This document shows, in pieces, positions 43,285 through 52,400 of a DNA stretch of 64,000 bases. The stretch's first letter is position 1; every line of letters begins with the position of its first letter. Where the stretch lies: contig NZ_JACVWU010000004.1 of the NCBI RefSeq assembly GCF_014596915.1, positions 310,001 through 374,000 of the forward strand, in the 5' to 3' direction. The position numbers were made by a program, and so were the translations under genes. Source of the stretch: Streptomyces sp. TRM68416. GTDB taxonomy: Bacteria; Actinomycetota; Actinomycetes; Streptomycetales; Streptomycetaceae. The notes beneath the pieces are model-generated. The model was not told the DNA's origin, did no database searches, and saw nothing but the letters and a program-made list of their open reading frames with translations.

Positions 43285-44147
43285 GGAAACCTTTCCCGGC
43301 GCATGGCATGCAGGCGTCGGAACGCCTCACGAGAATCCGCAACCCGCCCGGGGGCTGCGCAACGGGTTCGGGCAGAGTTCACCGCGTTCAGGTGCACCAC
43401 CTGAACAAAAGTGGATCAAGGTTGCAGACGGCGGAATGCTATCACCGTCAACCGCCGCACCGGAGGCCGCTCCTCCGGGTTACGTCCCGTCAACATGCCA
43501 TACATCTAAGGGCTGTTGGCAAGGGCCACATGCTGCCCCGGCAAGCTCGTGAGGGTCGTGCTGTCGGCTCGACGCTCTCGACACGGGACGGGTGTCTTCC
43601 CCGTGCTCCGTGCACCACGGGGTGCGAGGTCCGTGGCGTGACAGCCGGTGCGCCGTCCGGGCCCGCCAGGGCGCGGCCGCCCGGTGAGCGGTGTGCGCCC
43701 GGACCACGTCGAGGGCGAACGCACCACAGGACACGGCGGCCACCGCGGCGAGCACGGCGACCGAGGACCGGTGCCAGGTCGTCAACGGCGGGGCGTACGG
43801 CTCGTGTCGCTCTCCGCGTCAGGCGTACGGCTCTTGGCACTCTCCGGATCAGGGGACGCCGGTGCCCGGGGCGCGGCGGGCGCGTCGACCGTGAGTCGCC
43901 CGGACACGACGTCCGGACACGACGTCCGGACACGACACCTGTTCGGTGGGCGCGGTGACATGGCGCCGGACGTCCCGCACGGCATCGGCGAGCAGGGCGA
44001 GCAGGGCGGACAGGGCGGACAGGGCGGACAGGGCGGACAGGGCGGACAGGGCGGTGTCGTCCCCAGGCATGGTTCCGCCCGCCCCGCACGGACGCCGCGG
44101 CCACGGGTGGGGCGCCGCATGTGCGGCACCCCACCCGTGGCAACCCG
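43285..44147. other. Non-coding or decayed region upstream of the conservon
   Basis: No gene is supported over about 860 bases. The minus frame 43480-43785 begins like a secreted or membrane protein (MTTWHRSSVAVLAAVAAV, then FALDVVRAHTAH) and faintly recalls a DUF6286 protein, but it loses coherence; a decayed gene is possible. A GACGTCCGGACAC-type triplicate lies at about 43906-43940 and a 9-bp minisatellite at 43988-44053. Confidence 0.4.
43988..44053. repeat. 9-bp minisatellite (GACAGGGCG)
   Basis: At least six near-perfect tandem copies of a 9-base unit, preceded by related GAGCAGGGC copies. The period is a multiple of three, so no frame is interrupted. Confidence 0.8.
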
Positions 44148-44801
44148 TCAGCTACCGGGCATCAGGACGCTGTCGATGATGTAGACGGTGGCGTTGGCGG
44201 TCTGGACGTTGCCGCAGACGACCTTGGCGGAGTCGTTGACGGTGTAGGACTCGCCGGAACCGGAGGTGGTGAGCTTCGACTTCTCCAGGGTGTCGAAGGA
44301 GCCGCTCTCCAGGTCCTTGGGGGCGAGCTTCTGGCCGACGACGTGGTAAGTGAGGATCTTGGTGAGCTGAGCCTTGTCGTTGAGGACCTTGTCCAGCGTG
44401 GCCTTGGGGATCTTGGCGAAGGCGTCGTTGGTCGGGGCGAACACGGTGATGTCCTGGGCGTTGTTGAGGGTGTCGACCAGGTCGGCCTTCTTCACCGCGG
44501 TGACCAGGGTGGACAGGGCCGGGTTGTTGGAGGCCGCGGTGGCGACGGGGTCCTGGGCCATGCCGTCGAAGGAACCGGCACCGCTCGCGGGCACCGCGGA
44601 ACAGGCCGGACCGAACGGCTCGTCCATGGCGGCGCTGCTGTTGGAGCCGGTCATGCTGTCGTCCGTCGCGGGCGCCGACGCCTTCGGCGAGGAGTCCGAC
44701 TCGGCGGAGTCGGAGCCGCTGTCGGAGCAGGCGCTCAGGGCCAGGGGCAGGACGGCCACGGCGGCCAGGGTCACGGCGGTACGGCGGATACGGGTGTTCA
44801 T
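44148..44801 (-). CDS. Fasciclin-domain lipoprotein (MPT70/MPT83-like)
   Basis: 217 aa. ATG 44801 has AGGAG upstream. The signal ends in the lipobox LSAC, followed by a Ser/Asp-rich spacer. The fasciclin (FAS1) domain spans ~85-217: NPALSTLVTAVKKADLVDTL, ITVFAPTNDAFAKIP, ILTYHVVGQKL and ATVYIIDSVLMPGS. Known: mycobacterial MPT70 and MPT83 are FAS1 proteins controlled by SigK. It is 67 bases downstream of the sulfite-oxidase-like gene with no promoter of the shared type of its own, so it is probably cotranscribed. It would sit on the outer face of the membrane. Confidence 0.9.
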   Translation of the reverse strand: MNTRIRRTAVTLAAVAVLPLALSACSDSGSDSAESDSSPKASAPATDDSMTGSNSSAAMDEPFGPACSAVPASGAGSFDGMAQDPVATAASNNPALSTLVTAVKKADLVDTLNNAQDITVFAPTNDAFAKIPKATLDKVLNDKAQLTKILTYHVVGQKLAPKDLESGSFDTLEKSKLTTSGSGESYTVNDSAKVVCGNVQTANATVYIIDSVLMPGS

Positions 44802-44868
44802 GGTGTTTCTCCTGTTGGTTGGCGCAGCCTGAGCTGCCGTCACATGGGGAGGGGGAAAGTGGCTCGGG

Positions 44869-46458
44869 TCAGTCGACGGTGACCACCACGGAGTGCCATC
44901 CGTCGGCGCCGTCGGGGACGGTGCGGGTGCGTTTCTCGGTCTGCATCGCGCCGGTGCGGTCGGTGGCCCGGACGGTGAGGGTGTGGCCGCCCTTGGTGGC
45001 CTGCCAGGGGTAGGTCCACTGGCGCCAGGTGTCGGCCGTGTCCTCGGCGGCCAGCCGGGCTTCCCGCCAGGGGCCGTCGTCCACCCGGACCTCGACCTTG
45101 TCGATGCCGCGGTGCTGGGCCCAGGCGACGCCGGCGACCATCACCGTGCCCGCCCCGGGGCGGGCGAACGGCTTGGGCGTGTCGATGCGCGACTGCGTCT
45201 TGATCGGCGCCCTGCGGGCCCAGCCGCGCTTGACCCAGTAGGGGTCGTAGGAGTCGAAGGTGGTCAGTTCGATCTCCTTGATCCATTTGCAGGCGGAGAC
45301 GAAGCCGTAGAGACCGGGCACCACCATGCGGACCGGGAAGCCGTGGGCGAAGGGCAGGGGTTCGCCGTTCATGCCGAGGGCGAGGAGGGCGTCGCGGCCG
45401 TCCATCACGTCCTCGACCGGGCTGCCGATCGTCATGCCGTCGACGGAACGCGCGACCAGCTGGTCGGCGGGACCGCCCTTCGAGGGCGGCTTCACCCCGC
45501 ACTCGGCCAGCAGATCCGCCAGTCGTACGCCGATCCAGCGCGCGTTGCCGACGTAGGGTCCGCCGACCTCGTTGGAGACACAGGTCAACGTGATGTCCCG
45601 TTCGACCAGATCACGGCGCAGGAGATCGTCGTACGAGAGCGTGACCGGGCGGGTGACGCCCTTGCCGTGGATCCGCAACCGCCAGGACGTCGCGTCCACC
45701 TTGGGCACCACGAGGGCGGTGTCGACACGGTAGAAGTCGCCGTTCGGCGTGACGAACGGGCTGACCCCGGGAATCCGCAGTCCGGCGCCCTTCGGTACGG
45801 CGGGGGCCGGAGAGTCGGGAGCGGGCAGCACCACGTTCCGCCGGGAGGCGATCGCGTCCCGGCCGCGGGTCCCGGTCAGAGACCGGCCCAGCAGCCCGGT
45901 GCCCGCCGACGCCACGGCCGCCGCGCCCGCCGCGATCACGAAACCGCGCCGGTCCCAGTCCGCGGCGTACGACACCGGCGACGGCGCACGGGGTTCGAGG
46001 CGGCCCGCGAGCACGTACAGGAGCACGGCTCCGGCGACGGCCCCGGCCACCGAGGGCAGCGCGTCCATGACACCGGTCGAGTCGGGCCTGCCGGTCGCCG
46101 CGAGCGCTCCCACGGCCCCGAACAGCAGCACACCGGCCGCCGCCGTACGCCGGAACCACAGTCCGGAGATTCCAAGGAATACCGCGCACAGTGCAAGGAC
46201 CGCGAGAATTCCCAGTTGGAGAACCAGTTTGTCGTCGGTCCCGAAATTCCGGATCGCCCAGTCCTTGACCGCCGCGGGTGTACGGTCGATCGCCGCGCCG
46301 CCGACGGCGACTACGGGACCGGCCTGCGGGCGGACCGCACCCGCCGTGGCCTCGGCGACCGCGAGGGCGGCACACCCGGCCAGCGCACCGCTGAGCGCGC
46401 CCAGCAGCAGCCGTACCGGGCCGGGCCGGCGGCGGGGATTCTTCTCGGTCTCGGTCAC
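44869..46458 (-). CDS. Membrane molybdopterin oxidoreductase (sulfite-oxidase family)
   Basis: 529 aa. I chose GTG 46458 because a SigK-type promoter ends six bases before it (see promoter entry); TTG 46479 would lie inside that promoter. About five membrane segments (to residue ~180) are followed by the soluble domain. The Moco-binding core has the catalytic Cys in ITLTCVSNEVGGPYVGNARW, then LPFAHGFPVRMVVPGLYG. The C-terminal dimerisation domain contains VAWAQHRGIDKVEVRVDDGPW. Family members oxidise or reduce sulfur or protein-bound methionine sulfoxide substrates outside the cell. It leads an operon with the FAS1 lipoprotein. Confidence 0.9.
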   Translation of the reverse strand: MTETEKNPRRRPGPVRLLLGALSGALAGCAALAVAEATAGAVRPQAGPVVAVGGAAIDRTPAAVKDWAIRNFGTDDKLVLQLGILAVLALCAVFLGISGLWFRRTAAAGVLLFGAVGALAATGRPDSTGVMDALPSVAGAVAGAVLLYVLAGRLEPRAPSPVSYAADWDRRGFVIAAGAAAVASAGTGLLGRSLTGTRGRDAIASRRNVVLPAPDSPAPAVPKGAGLRIPGVSPFVTPNGDFYRVDTALVVPKVDATSWRLRIHGKGVTRPVTLSYDDLLRRDLVERDITLTCVSNEVGGPYVGNARWIGVRLADLLAECGVKPPSKGGPADQLVARSVDGMTIGSPVEDVMDGRDALLALGMNGEPLPFAHGFPVRMVVPGLYGFVSACKWIKEIELTTFDSYDPYWVKRGWARRAPIKTQSRIDTPKPFARPGAGTVMVAGVAWAQHRGIDKVEVRVDDGPWREARLAAEDTADTWRQWTYPWQATKGGHTLTVRATDRTGAMQTEKRTRTVPDGADGWHSVVVTVD

Positions 46459-46464
46459 GTGGGG

Positions 46465-46493
46465 AATCCGGTCCTGCAATCCCGCCGGATTGG
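46465..46493 (-). promoter_or_regulatory. ECF (SigK-type) promoter of the oxidoreductase gene
   Basis: On the minus strand CCAATCC (46493-46487), 17 bases, GGATT (46469-46465). The same arrangement with the same spacing precedes sigK. The GTG start is six bases after the -10 element, so the transcript is probably leaderless. Confidence 0.75.
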
Positions 46494-46527
46494 TCTTACC
46501 CGCGATCGGACGAATTTTCTTTTTCCA

Positions 46528-46556
46528 CCAATCCGTGGCGGCTTCGGCTACGGATC
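46528..46556 (+). promoter_or_regulatory. Divergent SigK-type promoter on the plus strand
   Basis: CCAATCC (46528-46534), 17 bases, GGATC (46552-46556), facing right. It differs from the other two sites by one base in the -10 element. Downstream lies only a GTG-started frame at 46596-46895 with poor protein character, so the product may be a decayed gene or an RNA. Confidence 0.5.
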
Positions 46557-46945
46557 ATCTCCAAGGGGCCTTTTCCATTTCACCAGTCGCCGAGTGTGAC
46601 GGAATCCTCCGCCGGGCCCTCGCGGCACGAAGTTCCCGCGCGGCGGAGATCGCGCCGCGGAGACCGCGCAGCGGAGACCGCGCGGCGGTGTCCGAACCCT
46701 CGGGAAGACCTGCCTCGGGAAGACCGGACCAGAGGAGCCGCCCAGTGGCGGGGGCCCGCGCATCGAGCGCACCGCCGGACAGCGCGCACCACCCGGCAGC
46801 GCACCGCCGGACAGTGCACCGCCCGGCAGCGCACCGCCGGATGTCCGGCTCGACACGGACGACGCTCTGCCGGCGGTCCGCGTCCCGGAGGGTGACGAGG
46901 ACGCGTCCGCCGTGCTCGTCCGGCGGCACGCGGTTGTCTTCTTCG
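46557..46945. other. Region downstream of the divergent promoter, no clear gene
   Basis: Plus-strand frames contain a low-complexity repeat (APPDSAPPGS in one frame, 46770-46850). After a frameshift, AVRVPEGDEDASAVLVRRHAV looks protein-like. I cannot support a real gene; it could be a decayed one. Confidence 0.35.
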
Positions 46946-47027
46946 CCCCCGCCGCCCCTACCCGTCCCATCCCCCAGGGGCTCCGCCCCTTCGACCCCGC
47001 CAGGGGGCTCCGCCCCCTGGACCCTTC
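46946..47027. repeat. Dispersed Streptomyces intergenic hairpin repeat
   Basis: Two adjacent GC hairpins: AGGGGC TCC GCCCCT and CAGGGGGC TCC GCCCCCTG, preceded by a GCCCCCGCCGCCCCTACCCG segment. This composite is the well-known intergenic repeat found many times per Streptomyces genome. It often marks gene ends. Confidence 0.8.
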
Positions 47028-47138
47028 GGTGACTCGTGGCCGCCGTGCGCTCCCGGCTGTGCGGTATGCCTCCTCGGTGTCGTGAGTTCCGCCTGGGCGG
47101 GGTCGTGCAGCGGGTGGGAGACGGGGCCCAGAGCCGTC

Positions 47139-47215
47139 GCTCACGCGGCCCGCCACCGTCTCCTGGGCCCCCGGACGGAGGCGGAGGACGCGGTCCGGGA
47201 CGCCTTCTCAGCCCC
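47139..47215 (+). pseudogene. Fragment resembling ECF sigma factor region 2
   Basis: HAARHRLLGPRTEAEDAVRDAF in the frame from 47082 resembles region 2 of ECF sigma factors (LLGSRTEAEDAVQE). No start, no region 4 and no continuation are seen, so it would be a remnant. Confidence 0.4.
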
Positions 47216-47399
47216 TGGCGGCGGTTGCGGCGGTTGCCCGGCTGCGAACCGGCGCAGCCCCGGCCCGCGCCGCGCCCGGCCGGGCGGCGGGGGCCCTTGC
47301 CGGGCGGCGGATGCCCTGGCCCGTCGGGATCCACGTCCCAGCGTTTCGGCAGGAACATCTGGATGATCCGGATGATCCGGATGCCGTAGCGGGCCGCAG

Positions 47400-48152
47400 T
47401 CAGGCGGGAAGGGGCATCAGCGCGATCGGCGTGGTGGTGGGCTGCTTCGAGCCGCCGTCGGGTTCGACGGTGATGCCCATGCCCGACGCCCGGTCGACGC
47501 CTCCTTGCATCAGGACCGCCTGGTCGGCGCGGTCGGGGTCCATCAGCCCGGCGGACCGCATGGTCCCGTCGTCGTCGAACCAGAGTTGGTAGACCTTGCC
47601 GCCGGGCGGACGGGCCATTCCCGAGACGACGAACACGGCCCTGTCCCGGCTGCGGGAGACGACGACCGTACCGGTGGCGCCGTCGGTCAGGCGGGCGCCG
47701 AGCGTGCTGGCATCCGGCGCCGCCAGTACCGCGGCGATCTCCTCGGAGGTCCGGGAGGCCTGGTCGGCCTGGGTGCGGGCGTCCTCGGCCCGGTGGTGCT
47801 GCCACACGGTCGTCCCGCCGAGCGCCGCCGCCGCCGCGAGGCAGGCGGTGAGCGCCCACCGGGACAGCAGCCGGGCCTTCAGTCCCGCGTGCCTCGGGAG
47901 GGCCCGGGTGGACGCGCCGGGTGTCTCCTGTCGAACGGTGGTGATCCGGCGCAGCACCCGCTCGCGCAAGGCCGGAGCCGGAGTCGTGGCGACGGCCAGT
48001 CCCAGACGAGCGGCGGTGGCGCTGAGCTCGGCCGTTTCCTGCGCGCACGTTTCGCAGTCGGCGAGGTGCCGTTCGAACGAGGCGTTCTCCTCGTCGGACA
48101 GGGCGTGCAGGGCGTACGCGCCGGTCAGCCGGTGCAGGTCGATGGTCGTCAC
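47400..48152 (-). CDS. rskA: Membrane anti-sigma factor, RskA-type
   Basis: 250 aa. The N-terminal anti-sigma domain holds a zinc-anti-sigma-like HxxxCxxC motif (RHLADCETCAQE, residues ~28-39), one membrane helix follows (ALTACLAAAAALGGTTVW, ~97-114), and the C-terminal RskA extracytoplasmic domain contains VVSGMARPPGGKVYQLWF. It overlaps the sigma gene by four bases (ATGA). Known: RskA holds SigK inactive at the membrane until regulated proteolysis. Confidence 0.88.
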   Translation of the reverse strand: MTTIDLHRLTGAYALHALSDEENASFERHLADCETCAQETAELSATAARLGLAVATTPAPALRERVLRRITTVRQETPGASTRALPRHAGLKARLLSRWALTACLAAAAALGGTTVWQHHRAEDARTQADQASRTSEEIAAVLAAPDASTLGARLTDGATGTVVVSRSRDRAVFVVSGMARPPGGKVYQLWFDDDGTMRSAGLMDPDRADQAVLMQGGVDRASGMGITVEPDGGSKQPTTTPIALMPLPA

Positions 48153-48733
48153 GCGGTCACCCCAAGGCAGTCGCGCAGCCGGATCAGTCCGTCGCGCAGT
48201 CGGGTCTTCACGGTCCCCAGCGGGAGATCAAGCGCCTCGGCGACCTGGCGGTAGGTCAGGCCCCGGTAGTAGGCGAGGGTGACGGACTGACGCTGGAGCT
48301 CGGTCAGGGTGCGCAGACAGCGCCGCACCTGTTCCCGTTCCAGTCGTGCCTCGACGTGCTCGGCCACCTCGTCGTACTCCGGCATCCTGTCGAGCAGCGC
48401 GGCCTTGCGGTCCCGGGCCATCGCGGCGTCCACCGAACGGACCCGGTCCACCGCCCGGCGGTGCGCCAGAGTGAGGATCCAGTTGACGGCGGTCCCGCGA
48501 TCGGGCCGGTAGCGGGGAGCGGTCCGCCACACCTCCACCAGCACCTCCTGCGCCACCTCCTCCGATTGTGCGTGATCCCTCACCACGGCACGCACGACGC
48601 CCAGCACCGGGCCCGCAACGAGGTCGTACACGCGAGCGAAGGCCTCCTCGTCCCCCAGGGCCACCTGCCCCACGAGTTCCTGCAGGTCGGGTCCCGACGG
48701 TGATTTTCTGCCGATATGTACTGCTTCTTTCAT
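48149..48733 (-). CDS. sigK: ECF sigma factor, SigK-type
   Basis: 194 aa. ATG 48733 has GGAGG upstream; the longer frame to 49075 is rejected. Region 2 (FARVYDLVAGPVLGVVRAVV, VAQEVLVEVWRTAPRY, NWILTLAHRRAVDRVR) and region 4 (LTELQRQSVTLAYYRGLTYRQVAEALDLPLGTVKTRLRDGL) are complete. It is coupled to rskA. Identification as SigK rests on the rskA neighbour and the nearby FAS1 protein, the same set as in mycobacteria. Confidence 0.88.
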   Translation of the reverse strand: MKEAVHIGRKSPSGPDLQELVGQVALGDEEAFARVYDLVAGPVLGVVRAVVRDHAQSEEVAQEVLVEVWRTAPRYRPDRGTAVNWILTLAHRRAVDRVRSVDAAMARDRKAALLDRMPEYDEVAEHVEARLEREQVRRCLRTLTELQRQSVTLAYYRGLTYRQVAEALDLPLGTVKTRLRDGLIRLRDCLGVTA

Positions 48734-48767
48734 CGAGGGCCTCCACCGTCGGGACGTGTCCGGGCGT

Positions 48768-48796
48768 AATCCGTTCCCGGAAGCCACCTGGATTGG
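48768..48796 (-). promoter_or_regulatory. SigK-type promoter of the sigK-rskA operon
   Basis: CCAATCC (48796-48790), 17 bases, GGATT (48772-48768), about 35 bases before the sigK start. It suggests autoregulation. Confidence 0.75.
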
Positions 48797-49470
48797 TTGC
48801 GCTCGTGACGGATTCGCCGACGGCGGCGACGGCGCACCTGCGGCCGTTGCTGTGCCGGGCGCGCAGCAGCCCTGCCTCGTTGCGGTTCCTCGGGGCGTCC
48901 TCATCGGTGACGGGGGACTCGCGCGGATGCTCCGATGCTCCGGGCTCTTCGCCCGGTGATCGGAACGTCGTGCCTGCGGGGGCGGGCCATCTCCCTGGGG
49001 CTGAGTGGGCCGTGGCCGCGCTTGCGGGCCGGTTCGTCGCCCTGCCGGAGAGGCGGGGAGCGCCAGGGGTCGCAAACGTCTGGGGCTGTGCCACTCGGGG
49101 CGCGGATACGGGACGAGGGTCCCGGTCGTTCACCTCCGCCGACCGGGACCCTCGTGTGTCCCCGGATCCGGCGCGACGGCGACACTCCCCCGAGTAACGC
49201 GTCAAACGCGCGCGCCGTCGGGCCAGATCCGATGCATTGATCACATCAGGCCGCGCCAACAGATCGCTAACATGTGGCCAATGGTCCTCCGTTTCGCTGT
49301 CGGCCGATTGGCGTGAAGACGTCGTACGGTCCCGATGGGCGCCGGAGCGGCAGCGGATTGCGGCGGCTGGCGCGTCGTGGACAGATGGCGGAAAACCGCC
49401 GCTGGTGGGAGGAGAATCCGCCAGGAGTGGTTCGGGATGTCGTACGTCGTCGTACGCACTCGGGAAGGCG
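48797..49470. other. Intergenic region with a 16-bp hairpin
   Basis: About 670 bases between sigK and the SARP gene. Plus-strand frames are open (for example GTG about 48805 to 49197) but not convincing as a gene. A strong hairpin lies at 49113-49155. Confidence 0.4.
49113..49155. terminator. Perfect 16-bp hairpin
   Basis: ACGAGGGTCCCGGTCG and CGACCGGGACCCTCGT around an 11-base loop. No T-run follows. It is probably a terminator for an unannotated plus-strand transcript or an insulating element ahead of the SARP gene. Confidence 0.6.
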
Positions 49471-52400
49471 ATGGGGCGGTGGGGCGCTGTGACGCGGTGC
49501 GGACTGAGGTTCGGGCTGCTGGGGCCGACCGTTCTGTTCGGCGCCTCCGATCCGTACCGTTCCTCCGATCCGTACCGCGCCTCCGCGGGCCCGGGGGTCG
49601 CTGACGGCGTCGGGGTCCGTCCCATCGGCAGCACCAAGGTGCGCGTCCTGCTGGCCGCGCTGCTGCTCGAATCCGGCCGCGTCGTCTCGGTCGACTCGCT
49701 CAAGGACGCCCTGTGGGGCGGTGCGCCGCCCACGTCGGCGCAGGCCTCGCTGCACAACCACGTGACCCGGCTGCGACGGCTGCTCGACGACCCCGAACGG
49801 CTGCGGGCGGTGCCGCCCGGGTACCAACTGCGCGTCGACGAGGGCGAGCTGGACCTGCACGTCTTCGACGGCCATGTCGCCGCCGCCCGTGCCGCCCACG
49901 CCGACCGTGACTGGCAGCGCACGGTAGGTGAGTGCGAGTCCGCGCTCTCCCTGTGGCGCGGCACCCCGCTCAGCGGCCTCCCCTCCGAACTGGGCGGATA
50001 CGCCCTCGTACAGCGTCTGCAGGAAGCGCGGCTGCTGCTCCTGGAGTGGCGCTACGACGCCGAGCTCGCCGTTGCCGGCGCACGGCTGGACTCCCTCGTA
50101 CCGGAACTGGCGGCACTCACGGCCGAGCATCCGCTGCGCGAGGCGTACCACCGGCAGCTGATGCTCGCCCTGCACCGCACCGGCCGCCGCGCCGAGGCCC
50201 TGGCCGTCCACCGCGACCTGCGCAACCGCCTCCTGGAGGAACTCGGTATCGAACCGGGCCGGGCGGTGCGCGAGGCGCATGTGGAGGTGCTGCGGGGGAC
50301 CGCGGACCCGGAGACGGTGGGTTCGGGGCTGCCGGGTTCGGGGGCGCCGGGCTCGGGCGCGGCGGGCGCGACAGTCCGCCCCCCGGATCCGCTCGGCACG
50401 CGCGCCGACGGTTCCTCGGGCGCGGTCGGAGCGGGGGCTGACGGTTCCTCGGGCGCGGTCGGAGCGGGGGCTGACGGTTCCTCGGGCGCGGTCGGAGCCG
50501 GGGCTGATGGTGCCCCGGGCGGGGTCGAAGCGAGGGCTGACGGTGCCCCTGGCGCCGCCGCCACGGGGGCCGACGGTGCCCCGGACGCGGCGCAGGGCGC
50601 CTCGATCGTCGTAGCCCCAGGAACCGCGCCCGCGGAACCGGCCCCCACCCCCCTGCCCCGTCCCGCCCAACTCCCGCCTCCACCGGCCCACTTCACCGGC
50701 CGTGCCGCCCTCATCCGGAACCTCCGCCGTACCCTCTCCCGCGCCGCCCCGGGCCGGCACCCCGCCGTCGCCGTCCTCAGTGGCATGGCCGGCGTCGGCA
50801 AGAGCGCCCTCGCGCTGCATGTCGCCCACGGGCTGCGGGAACGTTTCCCCGACGGCCAGCTCTACGTCCATCTGCACGGTGCCACCCCCGGGATGACCCC
50901 CCTCGCCCCCGGCCAGGCGCTCGCCGCGCTGCTGCGTGACGTCGGCGCGGACCCCCGCGCCATCCCCGAACACCCTGACGCGGCCGCCGCGTTGCTCCGC
51001 TCGCTGCTCGCGCCGACCCGCACCCTCCTGGTCCTGGACGACGCGGCGAACGCCGCACAGGTACGGCCGTTGCTGCCGGCCGGTGCCGACTGCGCGGTGA
51101 TCGTCACCAGCCGTTCGCCGCTCACCGCACTCGACGGTGTCCGCCGCTTCCCGCTCGACCCGCTGTCCGCGGAGGAGAGCGCGACCCTGCTGCGCACGGT
51201 GTCCGGCCGTGACGAGGCCGAGGGCCCCGACGACGAGGACCGCATCGACGCCGCCCACCCCCTCGTCGAACTCACCGGCCGCCTCCCGCTCGCCCTGCGC
51301 ATCGTCGCCGCCCGACTGGCCGCCCGCCGGGCTCTCACCCCCGACGTGCTCGCCGATCAACTGGCCGCCACGGAAGGGCGGTTGCGGCACCTGGAGTACG
51401 ACGACCTGTCCGTACGCCGCTCCCTTGCCGTGGCCCACGACGCGCTCGCCGCCTCGGGCCGCCGCACCGACCGCGACGCCGCACTCGCCCTGCGCCGCCT
51501 GGGCGGGCTCGACCTGCCCACCTACGGCGCCCCCCTCATCGCCCGTCTCCTCGGCACCGACACCGCCCCCGCCGAGGCCGCGCTCGACCGGCTCGTCGAC
51601 GTGGCCCTCCTGGAGGAGACCGCGTACGGCCGGTACGCCCCCCACGACCTGGTCCGCGACTTCGTGCGCGAGCTGACGGACACCCGGCACGCCCCCGACA
51701 TCGCCCGCACGGCCGTGCGCTGGTACACGGCCGTCGCCGAACGCGCCCTCACCGCGATCGTCGAGCCCGGCCTCGACCAGGAGGACCGGCGCCGCCCGAC
51801 CCCGTCGCAGCCGCCCGAGCACGCGGCGCACGCCCTGTCCGTACCTCCCTTCGCCTCCTCCGAAGAGGCCTTCGCCTGGTGCGGCTCGGAACTGGAGAAC
51901 ATCGTCGCCCTCGTCGAGCGGTACGCGGACGCGCCAGACGACGGCATCGCCGCCCATGTCTCCACCCTCCTGCGCCTGCTCTTCCCCTACCTCCAACGCG
52001 GCGGCCGCGTCTCCGAGATGGAGGGGCTCGGGCAGGCCGCGCTCCGGGTGGCGCGGCGGCTCGGGGACCAGGTCGCCGAGGCGTACGCGCTGGGTGACCT
52101 GGCAGGACTGCGCTTCCTCACCGGCCGCCAGAGCGAGGCCCTCGCGCTCGTCGACCAGTCCCTTGAACTGTGGCGGCGGCTCGGCGAGGTCTCCCGGATC
52201 CGGCGCTGCCTGCAGAACCGGGGCCTGCTGCTGGAGAACCTCGGCCGGTACGCCGAGTCCGGGGAGGCGCTGCGCCAGAGCCTGGAGCTGTCACGGCAGA
52301 TCGACGACCCCTGGGGCGAGGCCGTGACCTACGGCCACCTCGGCAACCTGTACGAGCACACCGACCCCCGTGCCGCCATCGAACAGCACCGGCTTTCGCT

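Noticed and set aside
46555..48048. 497-aa minus-strand frame
   Set aside because: Arg/Pro-rich shadow covering rskA out of frame, an intergenic hairpin repeat and non-coding DNA.
48805..49197. GTG-started plus-strand frame of ~130 codons
   Set aside because: No homology recognised, it runs through a strong hairpin, and the start lacks a ribosome site.
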